NCBI RefSeq assembly: GCF_001548475.1
Contig: NZ_LRUJ01000013.1
Location: 1 to 64,000 of the forward strand
Reading direction: 5' to 3'
DNA from: Bordetella hinzii LMG 13501
Lineage (GTDB): Bacteria; Pseudomonadota; Gammaproteobacteria; Burkholderiales; Burkholderiaceae_B
DNA length: 64,000 nucleotides
Positions 51,835 to 60,457 of the stretch are shown piece by piece. The translations under genes were made by a program, and so were the position numbers. The notes beneath the pieces are model-generated. The model did no database searches. It saw only the letters and a list, made by a program, of their open reading frames with translations, and was not told where the DNA came from. The first letter of the stretch is position 1, and every line of letters starts with the position of its first letter.

Positions 51835-54219
51835 GTGAGTACGTTCACCGTCAAGCATGCCGCCGTCCTCGGGGCGGGCGTCATGGGCGCGCAGATCGCC
51901 GCGCATCTGGCCAACGCCGGCATTCCCGTCACGCTGTTCGACCTGACCGCCAAGGAAGGGCCGCGCAACGGCGTGGTCGAGCGGGCGCTGGCCGGGCTGC
52001 GCAAGCTGGAACCGGCGCCCCTGGCACGCCCGGACCGCCTGGCCCTGATTTCACCGGCCAACTATGACGATGACCTGGCCCGCCTGGAACAGTGCGATCT
52101 CGTCATCGAGGCCATCGCCGAACGGCTGGACTGGAAAACCGAGCTCTATCACCGCATCGCGCCGCACGTGGCGCCCGGTGCCATCCTGGCTTCCAACACC
52201 TCGGGCCTGTCCATCAATACCCTGGCCGGCGCCCTGCCCGAGGCCCTGCGTCCGCGCTTTTGCGGCGTGCATTTCTTCAATCCGCCGCGCTATATGCGCC
52301 TGGTGGAAATCATCGCCACAGCCCACACCCAGCCCGAGGTGCTGGACCATCTCGAAACCTGGCTGACCTCGCGCCTGGGCAAGGGCGTGATCCGCGCGCT
52401 GGACACGCCCAACTTCGTGGCCAACCGCATCGGCGTGTTCGCCATCCTGGCCGCGCTGCATCACACGCAGCGCCTGGGCCTGGGTTTTGACGAGGTGGAC
52501 GCGCTCACCGGCCCGCGCCTGGGCCGTCCCAAGAGCGCCACCTACCGCACCGCCGACGTAGTAGGCCTGGACACCCTGGCCCATGTCGTGGGCACCATGC
52601 GCGACCATCTGCCGCAAGATCCCTGGCATGGTTATTTCGGGGTGCCCGCCTGGCTGCAAGCCCTGATAGACCAGGGCGCGCTGGGACAGAAAAGCGGCGC
52701 GGGCGTCTACAAGAAGGTTGGCAAGGACATCCTGGTGCTGGACCCGTCCACCGGGCAATACCGCCCCTCGGCCGGCAAGATCACGCCGGCCGTGGAGGCC
52801 ATCCTCAAAGAGCGCGACCCGGCCAAGCGCCTGGCCGCGCTGCGCGCCAGCCCGGAGCCGCAAGCCCAGTTCGTCTGGAGCCTGCTGCGCGACACCTTTC
52901 ATTACAGCGCCGTGCACCTGGCCGACGTGGCCGACAATGCGCGCGACCTGGACCTGGCCATGCGCTGGGGCTTCGGCTGGGCGCAAGGGCCGTTCGAGAC
53001 CTGGCAGGCGGCCGGCTGGAAGGCGCTGGCCCAGGCCATCGCCGAGGATGTCGCGGCCGGGCGCGCCATGAGCGCCGTCCCCCTGCCCGACTGGGTCGCG
53101 GCGCGCGACGGCGTGCACAGCGATGCCGGCTCCTGGTCCGCCCGCGCGCAGGCGCTGCGGCCGCGTTCCGCCCTGCCCGTCTATCGGCGCCAACTGGTCG
53201 CCGAGCGGCTGGTGGGCGAGGCGCCCGCGCCGCGCGGCACCACGATCTGGGAAAACGAAGGCGTGCGCCTGTGGCAGCTGCCCGGCCAGGACAGCGGGCT
53301 GGCCATCCTGTCGCTGACCTCCAAGATGCACACGCTGGGCAGCGAAGTGCTGCAAGGCATACAGGAGGCGGTGGCGCGCGCCGAGCGCGGCTTCGACGGC
53401 CTGGTCTTCTGGCATGAAGCCCCCTTTGCCGTGGGCGCCAACCTCGAACAGGTCTACCAGGCCTGCCAGGCCGGGCAGTTCGACATGCTGGAGGCCATGG
53501 TCGAGAAGTTCCAGCGCACCTCGCTCTGCCTGCAGCAAGCCAGCATCCCCGTGGTGGCGGCCGTGCAGGGCATGGCCCTGGGCGGCGGCTGCGAATTTCT
53601 CATGCGCGCCAGCCATCGCGTGCTGGCGCTGGAGAGCTATATCGGCCTGGTCGAGGCCGGCGTGGGGCTGATCCCGGCCGGCGGCGGCAGCGCCTTCCTG
53701 GCCGGCCGGGCCGCCGACCTGGCGCAGGCCACCGCCACGCCCAATGAAGTCTTCCCCTATCTGCAGCCGGTGTTCCAGAACATCGCCACCGCCCAGGTCA
53801 GCAAGAGCGCGCTGCAGGCGGTGTCCATGGCTTATGCCCAGGCCCAGGACATCATCGCCTTCCATCCGGACGAGCTGCTGTGGATCGCGCTGCGCGTGGC
53901 GCGCGCGGCGGCCGACGCCGGCCACGTGCCGCGCCGGCCGCGCGCGGCCATCCCCGTGGCCGGCCGCAGCGGCATCGCCAACTTCGAGATGGTGCTGGTG
54001 AACATGCGCGCCGGCGGCATGATCAGCGCCCATGACTTCCGCGTGGCGCGCAGCGCCGCCGTGGCCTTGTGCGGCGGCGAGGTCGAGGCCGGCACCATGG
54101 TCGACGAGGAATGGATGCTCGCGGTGGAGCGGCGCGAATTCGTGGCGCTGCTGCGCACGCCCGAGACCCAGGCCCGCATCCGCCACACCCTGGACACCGG
54201 CAAGCCGCTGCGCAACTGA
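51835..54219 (+). CDS. Multifunctional 3-hydroxyacyl-CoA dehydrogenase/enoyl-CoA hydratase with reversed domain order (FadN-like)
   Basis: This 794-aa enzyme starts with GTG (AGGAGG upstream). The dehydrogenase Rossmann domain is N-terminal (VLGAGVMGAQIAAHLANAG at residue 11; GVHFFNPPRYMRLVEII). The hydratase/isomerase-like domain is C-terminal (about 480-720: VQGMALGGGCEFLMRA, GLVEAGVGLIPAGGGSAFLAG). This order is opposite to FadB and matches FadN of Bacillus. The second catalytic Glu region reads VEAGVGLIPAGGG, retaining a Glu. Confidence 0.92.
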   Translation: MSTFTVKHAAVLGAGVMGAQIAAHLANAGIPVTLFDLTAKEGPRNGVVERALAGLRKLEPAPLARPDRLALISPANYDDDLARLEQCDLVIEAIAERLDWKTELYHRIAPHVAPGAILASNTSGLSINTLAGALPEALRPRFCGVHFFNPPRYMRLVEIIATAHTQPEVLDHLETWLTSRLGKGVIRALDTPNFVANRIGVFAILAALHHTQRLGLGFDEVDALTGPRLGRPKSATYRTADVVGLDTLAHVVGTMRDHLPQDPWHGYFGVPAWLQALIDQGALGQKSGAGVYKKVGKDILVLDPSTGQYRPSAGKITPAVEAILKERDPAKRLAALRASPEPQAQFVWSLLRDTFHYSAVHLADVADNARDLDLAMRWGFGWAQGPFETWQAAGWKALAQAIAEDVAAGRAMSAVPLPDWVAARDGVHSDAGSWSARAQALRPRSALPVYRRQLVAERLVGEAPAPRGTTIWENEGVRLWQLPGQDSGLAILSLTSKMHTLGSEVLQGIQEAVARAERGFDGLVFWHEAPFAVGANLEQVYQACQAGQFDMLEAMVEKFQRTSLCLQQASIPVVAAVQGMALGGGCEFLMRASHRVLALESYIGLVEAGVGLIPAGGGSAFLAGRAADLAQATATPNEVFPYLQPVFQNIATAQVSKSALQAVSMAYAQAQDIIAFHPDELLWIALRVARAAADAGHVPRRPRAAIPVAGRSGIANFEMVLVNMRAGGMISAHDFRVARSAAVALCGGEVEAGTMVDEEWMLAVERREFVALLRTPETQARIRHTLDTGKPLRN

Positions 54220-54228
54220 GGAAACCGC

Positions 54229-55422
54229 ATGAGCCACACCGACGCCTATATCGTTGCCGCCACCCGCCTGCCCGTGGGCAAGCGCAACGGCATGTACGCC
54301 ACCACCCGCCCCGACGATATGCTGGCCGCCGCCCTGCGGGGCGCGCTGGCCCAAGTCCCCTCGCTGGACCCCGCCCTGATCGAGGACGTCATTGCGGGCT
54401 GCGCCATGCCCGAAGCCGAGCAGGGCATGAACGTCGCCCGCATGTCGCTGCTGCTGGCGGGGCTGCCGCAATCGGTCGCCGGCGTGACCGTCAACCGTTT
54501 TTGCGCCTCGGGCCTGCAGGCCGTGGCCGATGCCGCCGCCCGCATCCGCAATGGCGAAGCCGATGTCATGATAGGCGCGGGCACCGAGTCCATGAGCGCC
54601 ATGCCGCAGATCATGGGCAACAAGGTGGCCCTCAATCCGGCCATCTTCGCCCACGAGGAAACCCTGGGCATGGCCTATGGCATGGGCCTGACCGGCGAGC
54701 AAGTGGCCCAGCGCTGGAAGGTCTCGCGCGCCGACCAGGATGCCTTCGCGCTGGCCTCGCACCAGAAAGCCTGCGCGGCCATCGCGGCAGGCCACTTCCG
54801 CGCCGAGATCACCCCCTACAACATCGTCAAGCATCTGCCCGACGGGCACAGCGGGGCGGTACGCGCGACCGAGCGCCTGGCCGACACCGACGAAGGGCCG
54901 CGCCCGGACACATCCCTCGAAGCGCTGGCCCGCCTCAAGCCCGTCTTCGCCGCCGGCGGCAGCGTCACCGCCGGCAACAGCTCGCAGATGTCGGATGGGG
55001 CGGGCGCGGTCATCCTGGTCTCCGAACGCATGCTCAAGCAGTTCCAGCTGCGGCCCCTGGCGCGTTTCGTGAGCTTTTCGGTGGCCGGCGTGCCGCCCGA
55101 GATCATGGGCATCGGCCCCATCGCCGCCGTGCCCAAGGCCCTGGCGCGCGCCGGCATCGCGCTGCAGGACATCGACTGGATCGAATTGAACGAAGCCTTT
55201 GCCGCGCAGTCGCTGGCGGTGATCCGCGATCTCGGCCTCGACCCGGCGCGCGTCAATCCGCTGGGCGGAGCGATCGCGCTGGGCCACCCGCTGGGCGCGA
55301 CCGGCGCGCTGCGCACCGCCACCGTGGTGCACGGGCTGCGCCGCAGCGGCGGCCGCTACGGCATGGTGACGATGTGCATCGGCACCGGCATGGGCGCGGC
55401 CGGCATCTTCGAGGCGCTCTAG
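54229..55422 (+). CDS. Acetyl-CoA acetyltransferase (thiolase), FadA-like
   Basis: This 397-aa thiolase has catalytic Cys92 in VNRFCASGLQAV, GGAIALGHPLGATGALR with His, and Cys in MVTMCIGTGMGA. It lies 9 bases after the FadN-like gene, so the operon holds two dehydrogenase/hydratase-thiolase pairs. The next gene begins at the base after its stop. Confidence 0.93.
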   Translation: MSHTDAYIVAATRLPVGKRNGMYATTRPDDMLAAALRGALAQVPSLDPALIEDVIAGCAMPEAEQGMNVARMSLLLAGLPQSVAGVTVNRFCASGLQAVADAAARIRNGEADVMIGAGTESMSAMPQIMGNKVALNPAIFAHEETLGMAYGMGLTGEQVAQRWKVSRADQDAFALASHQKACAAIAAGHFRAEITPYNIVKHLPDGHSGAVRATERLADTDEGPRPDTSLEALARLKPVFAAGGSVTAGNSSQMSDGAGAVILVSERMLKQFQLRPLARFVSFSVAGVPPEIMGIGPIAAVPKALARAGIALQDIDWIELNEAFAAQSLAVIRDLGLDPARVNPLGGAIALGHPLGATGALRTATVVHGLRRSGGRYGMVTMCIGTGMGAAGIFEAL

Positions 55423-55995
55423 GTGAGACTGGAATGGCTGCGCTATCTGCCGGCCGCCTGGCGGCCGGCCGCCTTGCGCCTGGGCTTCAACCTGCACCCG
55501 GCGTTCCGCGCCACGGGCGGGCGGGTGACCGAGGTGTCGGGCGACTATCGCACCTTGCGCGTGCGCCTGCCGCTGAACCGGCGCACGCGCAATCTCGTGG
55601 GCTCCATCTATGGCGGCTCGCTGTTCGCCGTCACCGACGGCGCGCATCCCACGATGCTCATGCTGGCCCTGGGCCGGGAAGTCATCGTCTGGGACAAGGC
55701 GGCCAGCATCCGGTTTCGCCGCCCCGCCTACGAAACCCTGTATGCTGAGTTCCATCTGCCGCGCGAGGAAATCGCGCAGATACGCACCCTGCTCGATAGC
55801 CAGCACGAAACCACGCGCCTCTACACGGTCGAGCTCAAGGACGCCGCCGGTGTGGTCTACGCCGTGGTCGAGCGCACGGTCTATCTCGCAGACAAAGCCT
55901 TCTATCGCCAGAAGACTTCAGGAGCCGCGCCATGGCCTGCCGCTACCGACTCTCCTGCCTGCGCCCCCTCGTCCGAGGAGGGCTCGCCGCCTTGA
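55423..55995 (+). CDS. Thioesterase-like hot-dog protein (DUF4442)
   Basis: This 190-aa protein starts with GTG directly after the thiolase stop. The hot-dog core is VTEVSGDYRTLRVRLPLNRRTRNLVGSIYGGSLFAVTDGAHPTMLMLALG, typical of DUF4442/PaaI-like thioesterases, and suggests acyl-CoA hydrolysis. The last 27 residues (TSGAAPWPAATDSP onward) are low in complexity and overlap the next gene by 64 bases. Confidence 0.85.
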   Translation: MRLEWLRYLPAAWRPAALRLGFNLHPAFRATGGRVTEVSGDYRTLRVRLPLNRRTRNLVGSIYGGSLFAVTDGAHPTMLMLALGREVIVWDKAASIRFRRPAYETLYAEFHLPREEIAQIRTLLDSQHETTRLYTVELKDAAGVVYAVVERTVYLADKAFYRQKTSGAAPWPAATDSPACAPSSEEGSPP

Positions 55996-56534
55996 TCCTG
56001 GCTTGCGCGGGGCCGGCGCGCGCCGACCAGACGATAGACGGCGTGACCATCGCCTCCGAGGTCACCCAAGGCCCCCGGACCCTCAAACTGGTGGGCGCGG
56101 GGGTACGCACCAAATTCGTCTTCAAGGTCTATGTGGCCGCGCTCTACGCCCTCGACCCCAGCCACGACGCCCGCCGCCTGATCGAAGGCCCTGGCGCGCG
56201 CCGGCTGCATCTGCAAATGCTGCGCGACATCGACAGCAAAACGCTGGATGAGGCCATGCGCGACGAGCTCAAGGCCAACCACAGCGCCGAAGACGTCCGG
56301 GCGCTGAAGCCGGCGGTCGAGCGCTTGTCGCAATTGCTCAGGGGCACCGACCGCCTGCGCGAAGGCGACACCATAGACCTGGAAATCGACAGTGACGCGG
56401 TCGCCATCCTGTACAACCGCCAGGACAAGGGACGCATCGACGATCCGCGGCTGCCCGCGGCGCTCATGCGTGTCTGGCTGGGCGACAACCCGGCGCAAAC
56501 TTCGCTCAAACAGGCCCTGCTCGGCCTGCGCTAG
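55932..56534 (+). CDS. Chalcone isomerase-fold protein, exported
   Basis: This 200-aa protein has a signal peptide ending CAGPARA-DQTIDGV and a CHI-like domain (VGAGVRTKFVFKVYVAALYALDPS, LREGDTIDLEID, LMRVWLGDNPAQTSLKQALLG). Bacterial members lack flavonoid substrates; plant relatives bind fatty acids. Lying between a thioesterase and FadD, it may bind fatty acids in the periplasm; this is inference. CAGGAG precedes its ATG. Confidence 0.85.
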   Translation: MACRYRLSCLRPLVRGGLAALILACAGPARADQTIDGVTIASEVTQGPRTLKLVGAGVRTKFVFKVYVAALYALDPSHDARRLIEGPGARRLHLQMLRDIDSKTLDEAMRDELKANHSAEDVRALKPAVERLSQLLRGTDRLREGDTIDLEIDSDAVAILYNRQDKGRIDDPRLPAALMRVWLGDNPAQTSLKQALLGLR

Positions 56535-56541
56535 GAACACA

Positions 56542-58206
56542 ATGGAAAGACTCTGGCTGCGCAGCTATCCCGAAGGCGTCCCGCACGAGATCCAGGCAGG
56601 CGGGTCGCTGCTGGACGTGCTCGACGAGGCCTTTGCGCACTTTGCCGACAAGACGGCCTATCTGAGCCTGGGCGCGGCCCTCGGCTACAGCGATCTCGAC
56701 CGGCTGTCGCGCCACTTCGCCGCCTGGCTGCAGGCGCGGGGCCTGGCGCCCGGCGACCGGGTGGCCGTGATGATGCCCAACATGCTGCAGTACCCGGTGG
56801 CGGTGTTCGGCATCCTGCGGGCCGGGTGCGTGGTCGTGAATTGCAACCCGCTCTACACCGCGCGCGAACTGCGCCACCAGCTGGCCGACTCCGGCGCGCG
56901 CGCCATCGTCATCGCCGAGAACTTCGCCGCCACGCTGCAAGCCGTACTGCCCGACACCCAGGTCAGGCACGTCGTCGTGACGGCGGTGGGCGACATGCTG
57001 AGGCCGGTCAAGGCGCGCCTGGTCAACTTCGTGCTCAGGCATGTCAAGAAGGGCGTGCCGTCCTGGACGCTGCCCGGACACAGCCGTTGGCACGCGGCCC
57101 TGGCGCAAGGCGCCGGGCAAGCCTATGCGCGCCCGGCCGTCGCCGCGGACGACCTGGCTTTCCTGCAATACACCGGCGGCACCACGGGCGTGGCCAAGGC
57201 GGCCATGCTGAGCCATGGCAATATGGTGGCCAACCTCAACCAGGCCCATGCCTGGATCCGCCCGCTGACGGTCGACGGCCAAGAGTGCGTGATAACCGCC
57301 CTGCCCCTCTACCATATCTTCGCGCTGACGGCCAACTGCCTGACCTTTCTGAAGCTGGGCGCGCGCAATGTGCTCATCCTCGATCCGCGCAACATACCGG
57401 CCATGGTGCGCGAACTGCGCCGCAATCCCTTTACGTGCTTCACGGGGGTGAACACCCTGTTTTGCGCGCTGCTCAACGACAAGGGCTTCCAGGCGCTGGA
57501 CTTCCGCCCCCTGCGGCTCACCCTGGGCGGCGGCATGGCGGTGCAGAAGGCCGTGGCCGACCGCTGGCGCGCCCTGACGGGCAAGCCGCTGGCCCAGGCC
57601 TATGGCCTGACCGAGGCCTCGCCGGCCGTGGCGCTCAACCCGCTGGACCGGCAGGACTTCAACGGCTCCGTGGGCCTGCCCGTGCCCTCCACCGATATCT
57701 CCATCCGCGATGAGCAGGGGCGCGAGGTGGCTCCCGGCCAGACCGGCGAGATCTGCGTGCGCGGCCCGCAGGTGATGCGCGGCTATTGGCGGCAGCCCGA
57801 GGAAACCGCGCACGTCTTTTATCCGGGCGGTTTCCTGCGCACCGGCGACGTGGGCTATATCAACCCCGAAGGCTACCTCTACCTGGTCGACCGCAAGAAA
57901 GACATGATCCTGGTCTCCGGATTCAACGTCTATCCCAGCGAAGTCGAGGACGTGGCCGCGAGCTGCCCCGGCGTGCGCGAAGCCGCCGCCGTGGGTTGGC
58001 CCGACGAACGTTCCGGCGAATCGGTGCGATTGTTCGTGATCGCCGACGACCCGGCGCTCACGGAAAAAGCCGTGATCGACCATTGCCGGCGCTACCTGAC
58101 CGGCTACAAAGTGCCGCGTCACGTGGTGTTCCGCAAGGAACTGCCGCGCAGCAACGTGGGGAAGATCTTGAGGCGCGCCTTGCGCGAGGAAACCCCGGCG
58201 CAATGA
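56542..58206 (+). CDS. fadD: Long-chain fatty acid-CoA ligase
   Basis: This 554-aa AMP-forming ligase activates fatty acids to acyl-CoA. Motifs are FLQYTGGTTGVAKAAMLSH, PLAQAYGLTEASPA, GWPDERSGE and the C-terminal catalytic Lys in LPRSNVGKILRR; the FACS-type GFLRTGDVGYINPEGYL is present. I start it at ATG 56542, seven bases after the CHI-fold gene. It is the last gene of the fad block. Confidence 0.93.
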   Translation: MERLWLRSYPEGVPHEIQAGGSLLDVLDEAFAHFADKTAYLSLGAALGYSDLDRLSRHFAAWLQARGLAPGDRVAVMMPNMLQYPVAVFGILRAGCVVVNCNPLYTARELRHQLADSGARAIVIAENFAATLQAVLPDTQVRHVVVTAVGDMLRPVKARLVNFVLRHVKKGVPSWTLPGHSRWHAALAQGAGQAYARPAVAADDLAFLQYTGGTTGVAKAAMLSHGNMVANLNQAHAWIRPLTVDGQECVITALPLYHIFALTANCLTFLKLGARNVLILDPRNIPAMVRELRRNPFTCFTGVNTLFCALLNDKGFQALDFRPLRLTLGGGMAVQKAVADRWRALTGKPLAQAYGLTEASPAVALNPLDRQDFNGSVGLPVPSTDISIRDEQGREVAPGQTGEICVRGPQVMRGYWRQPEETAHVFYPGGFLRTGDVGYINPEGYLYLVDRKKDMILVSGFNVYPSEVEDVAASCPGVREAAAVGWPDERSGESVRLFVIADDPALTEKAVIDHCRRYLTGYKVPRHVVFRKELPRSNVGKILRRALREETPAQ

Positions 58207-58239
58207 AAAAAGCCCGCAAGCATGGCTTGCGGGCTTTTC
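58206..58239 (+). terminator. Bidirectional rho-independent terminator
   Basis: AGCCCGCAAGC (58211-58221) and GCTTGCGGGCT (58225-58235) form an 11-bp perfect stem. Four T residues follow on the plus strand and six on the minus strand. It ends the fad operon on one side and the tRNA-Arg transcript on the other. Confidence 0.9.
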
Positions 58240-58244
58240 GGATA

Positions 58245-58321
58245 TGGCGCGCCCGGCAGGATTCGAACCCACGACCCCTTGGTTCGTAGCCAAGTACTCT
58301 ATCCAACTGAGCTACGGGCGC
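58245..58321 (-). tRNA. tRNA-Arg (anticodon ACG)
   Basis: A 77-base cloverleaf includes an encoded CCA tail (58245-58247). The acceptor stem pairs GCGCCCG with CGGGCGC, the T-arm has GGTTCGAATCC, and the anticodon loop CTACGAA between CTTGG and CCAAG gives ACG. The wobble A is normally edited to inosine by TadA, reading CGU, CGC and CGA. Confidence 0.96.
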
Positions 58322-58366
58322 TAAAGAGGCGAGATTATATCGCCTTTTCAGCGCTTGTCCAGCGGC

Positions 58367-59485
58367 TCAGGCAGTCAAGGCCGGATAGTCGATATAGCCG
58401 TGCTCGCCGCCGCCATAGAAGGTCTTCTGGTCCGGCGTATTGAGGGGCGCGTGATCGCGCAGGCGCTCGACCAGGTCCGGATTGGCGATGAACAGCCTGC
58501 CGAAGGCGATCAGGTCGGCCGCGCCGCTGTCGACGGCGGCTTCGGCCAGCTTGCCGTCGTAGCCATTGTTGAGCATCCAGGCGCCCCGGCCGCCCGCATT
58601 GCGATAAGCCGCCTTGAACTGCGCATAGTCAAACGGCCGCGGGCCTTGCGAGAAATCCCTCGCGCCGCCCGTGGCGCCCTCGATGACATGGATATAGGCC
58701 AAGCCATATCCGGCCAGGCGAGCGGCCACGTAATCGAACAGCGCCTGCGGCTGATCGTCGCTGCTGTCGTTGGCCGGCGTCACCGGCGAGAGGCGGATGC
58801 CAACGCGGCCGCCGCCGATCTCGGCCACCACGGCGTCGAGCACCTCGAACAGGAAGCGGGCGCGGTTCTCGATGCTGCCGCCATAGGCGTCATCGCGATG
58901 ATTGGAGCCCGAGCGCAGGAACTGATCGATCAGGTAGCCATTGGCCGCATGCAGCTCCACGCCATCGAAGCCGGCCTCGCCCACGGCCGCGCGGGCGGCG
59001 CGGCGGTAGTCATCGATGATGCCCGGGATCTCGGCGGCGTCGAGCGCGCGCGGCGCCGAGGTCTCGGCGAAGGCGCCGCTGCCATCGGGATTGACGAGAT
59101 AGGTCTTGGCCTTGGCCTGGATGGCCGACGGCGCCACCGGCGCCTGGCCGCCGGGCTGCAGCGTGGTGTGCGACACCCGGCCGACATGCCACATCTGCAC
59201 GACGATCTTGCCGCCCTTGGCATGCACCGCATCCGTCACGCGGCGCCAGCCCGCCAGCTGCTCGGGCGCATACAGGCCGGGCACATCGGCATAGCCCTGG
59301 CCCTGGTGCGACACCGGCGTGGCTTCGGTGATCAGCAGGCCGGCGCTGGCGCGCTGCGAATAATACGTCGCCGTGACAGGCTGGGGCACGGCATTGGGCG
59401 AACGATTGCGCGTCAGCGGCGCCATCACGATGCGATTGGCCAATTGCAGGTCACCGACGGTGATGGGCTGGAACAACTTGGACAT
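58367..59485 (-). CDS. Old yellow enzyme family alkene reductase (NemA-like)
   Basis: This 372-aa FMN protein has MAPLTRNRSPNAVPQP, the substrate-anion pair in VELHAANGYLIDQFL (HAAN) and DAYGGSIENRARF. It reduces electrophilic alkenes, N-ethylmaleimide or nitrate esters with NADPH. It begins 41 bases after the ArsR regulator on the same strand, forming an arsR-nemA operon. The start is at 59485, where AGAGG precedes the ATG. Confidence 0.92.
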   Translation of the reverse strand: MSKLFQPITVGDLQLANRIVMAPLTRNRSPNAVPQPVTATYYSQRASAGLLITEATPVSHQGQGYADVPGLYAPEQLAGWRRVTDAVHAKGGKIVVQMWHVGRVSHTTLQPGGQAPVAPSAIQAKAKTYLVNPDGSGAFAETSAPRALDAAEIPGIIDDYRRAARAAVGEAGFDGVELHAANGYLIDQFLRSGSNHRDDAYGGSIENRARFLFEVLDAVVAEIGGGRVGIRLSPVTPANDSSDDQPQALFDYVAARLAGYGLAYIHVIEGATGGARDFSQGPRPFDYAQFKAAYRNAGGRGAWMLNNGYDGKLAEAAVDSGAADLIAFGRLFIANPDLVERLRDHAPLNTPDQKTFYGGGEHGYIDYPALTA

Positions 59486-59526
59486 GAGTGCCTCTCGAAA
59501 AGAATGCGGGCGAAAGAAACAGGCGG

Positions 59527-59826
59527 CTACAGCTCGGTCTGCAAGGTCCGCAGGAACTCGGCGATGGTGGCCTCGTTGCGCTGGTAGAACACCCACTGGC
59601 CGACGCGGCGGGTCTGCACGAGCCCGGCGCGCTGCAGGATGCCCAGGTGCGTGGACACCGTGGACTGGGACAACCCGCAGCGCTCGAACTGGCCTGCGCA
59701 CACCCCGATATCCAAGGGATGCTCCTGTCCGGCGAAATGCCGCTCGGGCTCCTTCAGCCAGGCCAGGATGTTCCGCCGCGCCGGGTGCGCCAGCGCCTTG
59801 AGGATGTCTTCGGTGTTGATGCTCAT
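59527..59826 (-). CDS. ArsR-family regulator of nemA
   Basis: This 99-aa winged-helix protein has ILKALAHPARRNILAWLKEPERHF, then GLSQSTVSTHLGILQRAGLVQTRRVGQWVFYQRN. Two cysteines (Cys43 and Cys50, before the recognition helix) are suited to sensing electrophiles or disulfide stress, matching the target enzyme next door. The ATG at 59826 is chosen; the longer open frame runs into the operator region. Confidence 0.88.
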   Translation of the reverse strand: MSINTEDILKALAHPARRNILAWLKEPERHFAGQEHPLDIGVCAGQFERCGLSQSTVSTHLGILQRAGLVQTRRVGQWVFYQRNEATIAEFLRTLQTEL

Positions 59827-59853
59827 TCGAATGTCTCGGGTTGATGCGCCATC

Positions 59854-59890
59854 ATATATCGAAAAATCTAAATATGCAGATATATCGATA
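59854..59890. promoter_or_regulatory. AT-rich dyad, candidate ArsR operator
   Basis: ATATATC (59854-59860) and GATATAT (59879-59885) are inverted arms 18 bases apart, and GATATATC is itself palindromic at the right end. The patch is sharply AT-rich and lies 28 bases upstream of the arsR start, within the divergent promoter with the hot-dog cluster. Confidence 0.5.
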
Positions 59891-60004
59891 TGCCCCGGGG
59901 CGCCAGGAGGCCGGCGTGCGCTTATCGCACAGATCACGGAATTTCTGACGGGGCCCGGCGCGCGATCCTAGGATGGCGACTCCTACAACCCAGCCACGAC
60001 CATC

Positions 60005-60454
60005 ATGACCCGACCCAGCGAAATCAAGCCGCGCGAAGGCGATACCGCCGGCACGCCCTATGCCGTCTTTCAGGAAGGCGCGGCGCTCGGCCCCGTTTCT
60101 TTCGACATCACGCCCGACATCGTCGAAGAGTACTTCCAGGCCGCGCAGGCCGACCGCGGCCTCTACCAGGTCGAAGGCCGCCAGGCCGCCGCGCCCAATG
60201 TCATCCTGCCCTATATGACTGTCCCCGTTTACCAGACCTACCCGCCCATCCAGGGCATCGTCATGGCCGAACTGGAGATGTCCTGGCACCGCCCGATCTG
60301 GGCCGACGAAACCACCCGCGTGACCGCCACCGGCAAGATCCTGCGCAAATTCGAGAAGCGCGGCCGCCACTATGTGCAATGGGAAGGCAGCTTTCGCGGC
60401 GCCGACGGCCAACCCATCGCCACCCTGCTCAATACTTTCCACGTCCCGGAGTAA
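60005..60454 (+). CDS. FAS1-like dehydratase-domain protein (non-catalytic hot-dog subunit)
   Basis: This 149-aa single hot-dog domain lacks the MaoC Asp/His catalytic pair: the corresponding stretch is VEEYFQAAQADRGLYQVEG. Such proteins usually pair with a catalytic MaoC partner to make a heterodimer for bulky acyl-CoA substrates. It is the first gene of a cluster transcribed away from arsR-nemA. The next gene starts 3 bases after its stop. Confidence 0.8.
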   Translation: MTRPSEIKPREGDTAGTPYAVFQEGAALGPVSFDITPDIVEEYFQAAQADRGLYQVEGRQAAAPNVILPYMTVPVYQTYPPIQGIVMAELEMSWHRPIWADETTRVTATGKILRKFEKRGRHYVQWEGSFRGADGQPIATLLNTFHVPE

Positions 60455-60457
60455 TCC

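Noticed and set aside
52051-55806. Open frame of 1251 codons on the minus strand opposite the FadN-like and thiolase genes
   Set aside because: It is antisense to two intact enzymes with all catalytic motifs; the apparent long frame is a codon-bias artefact.
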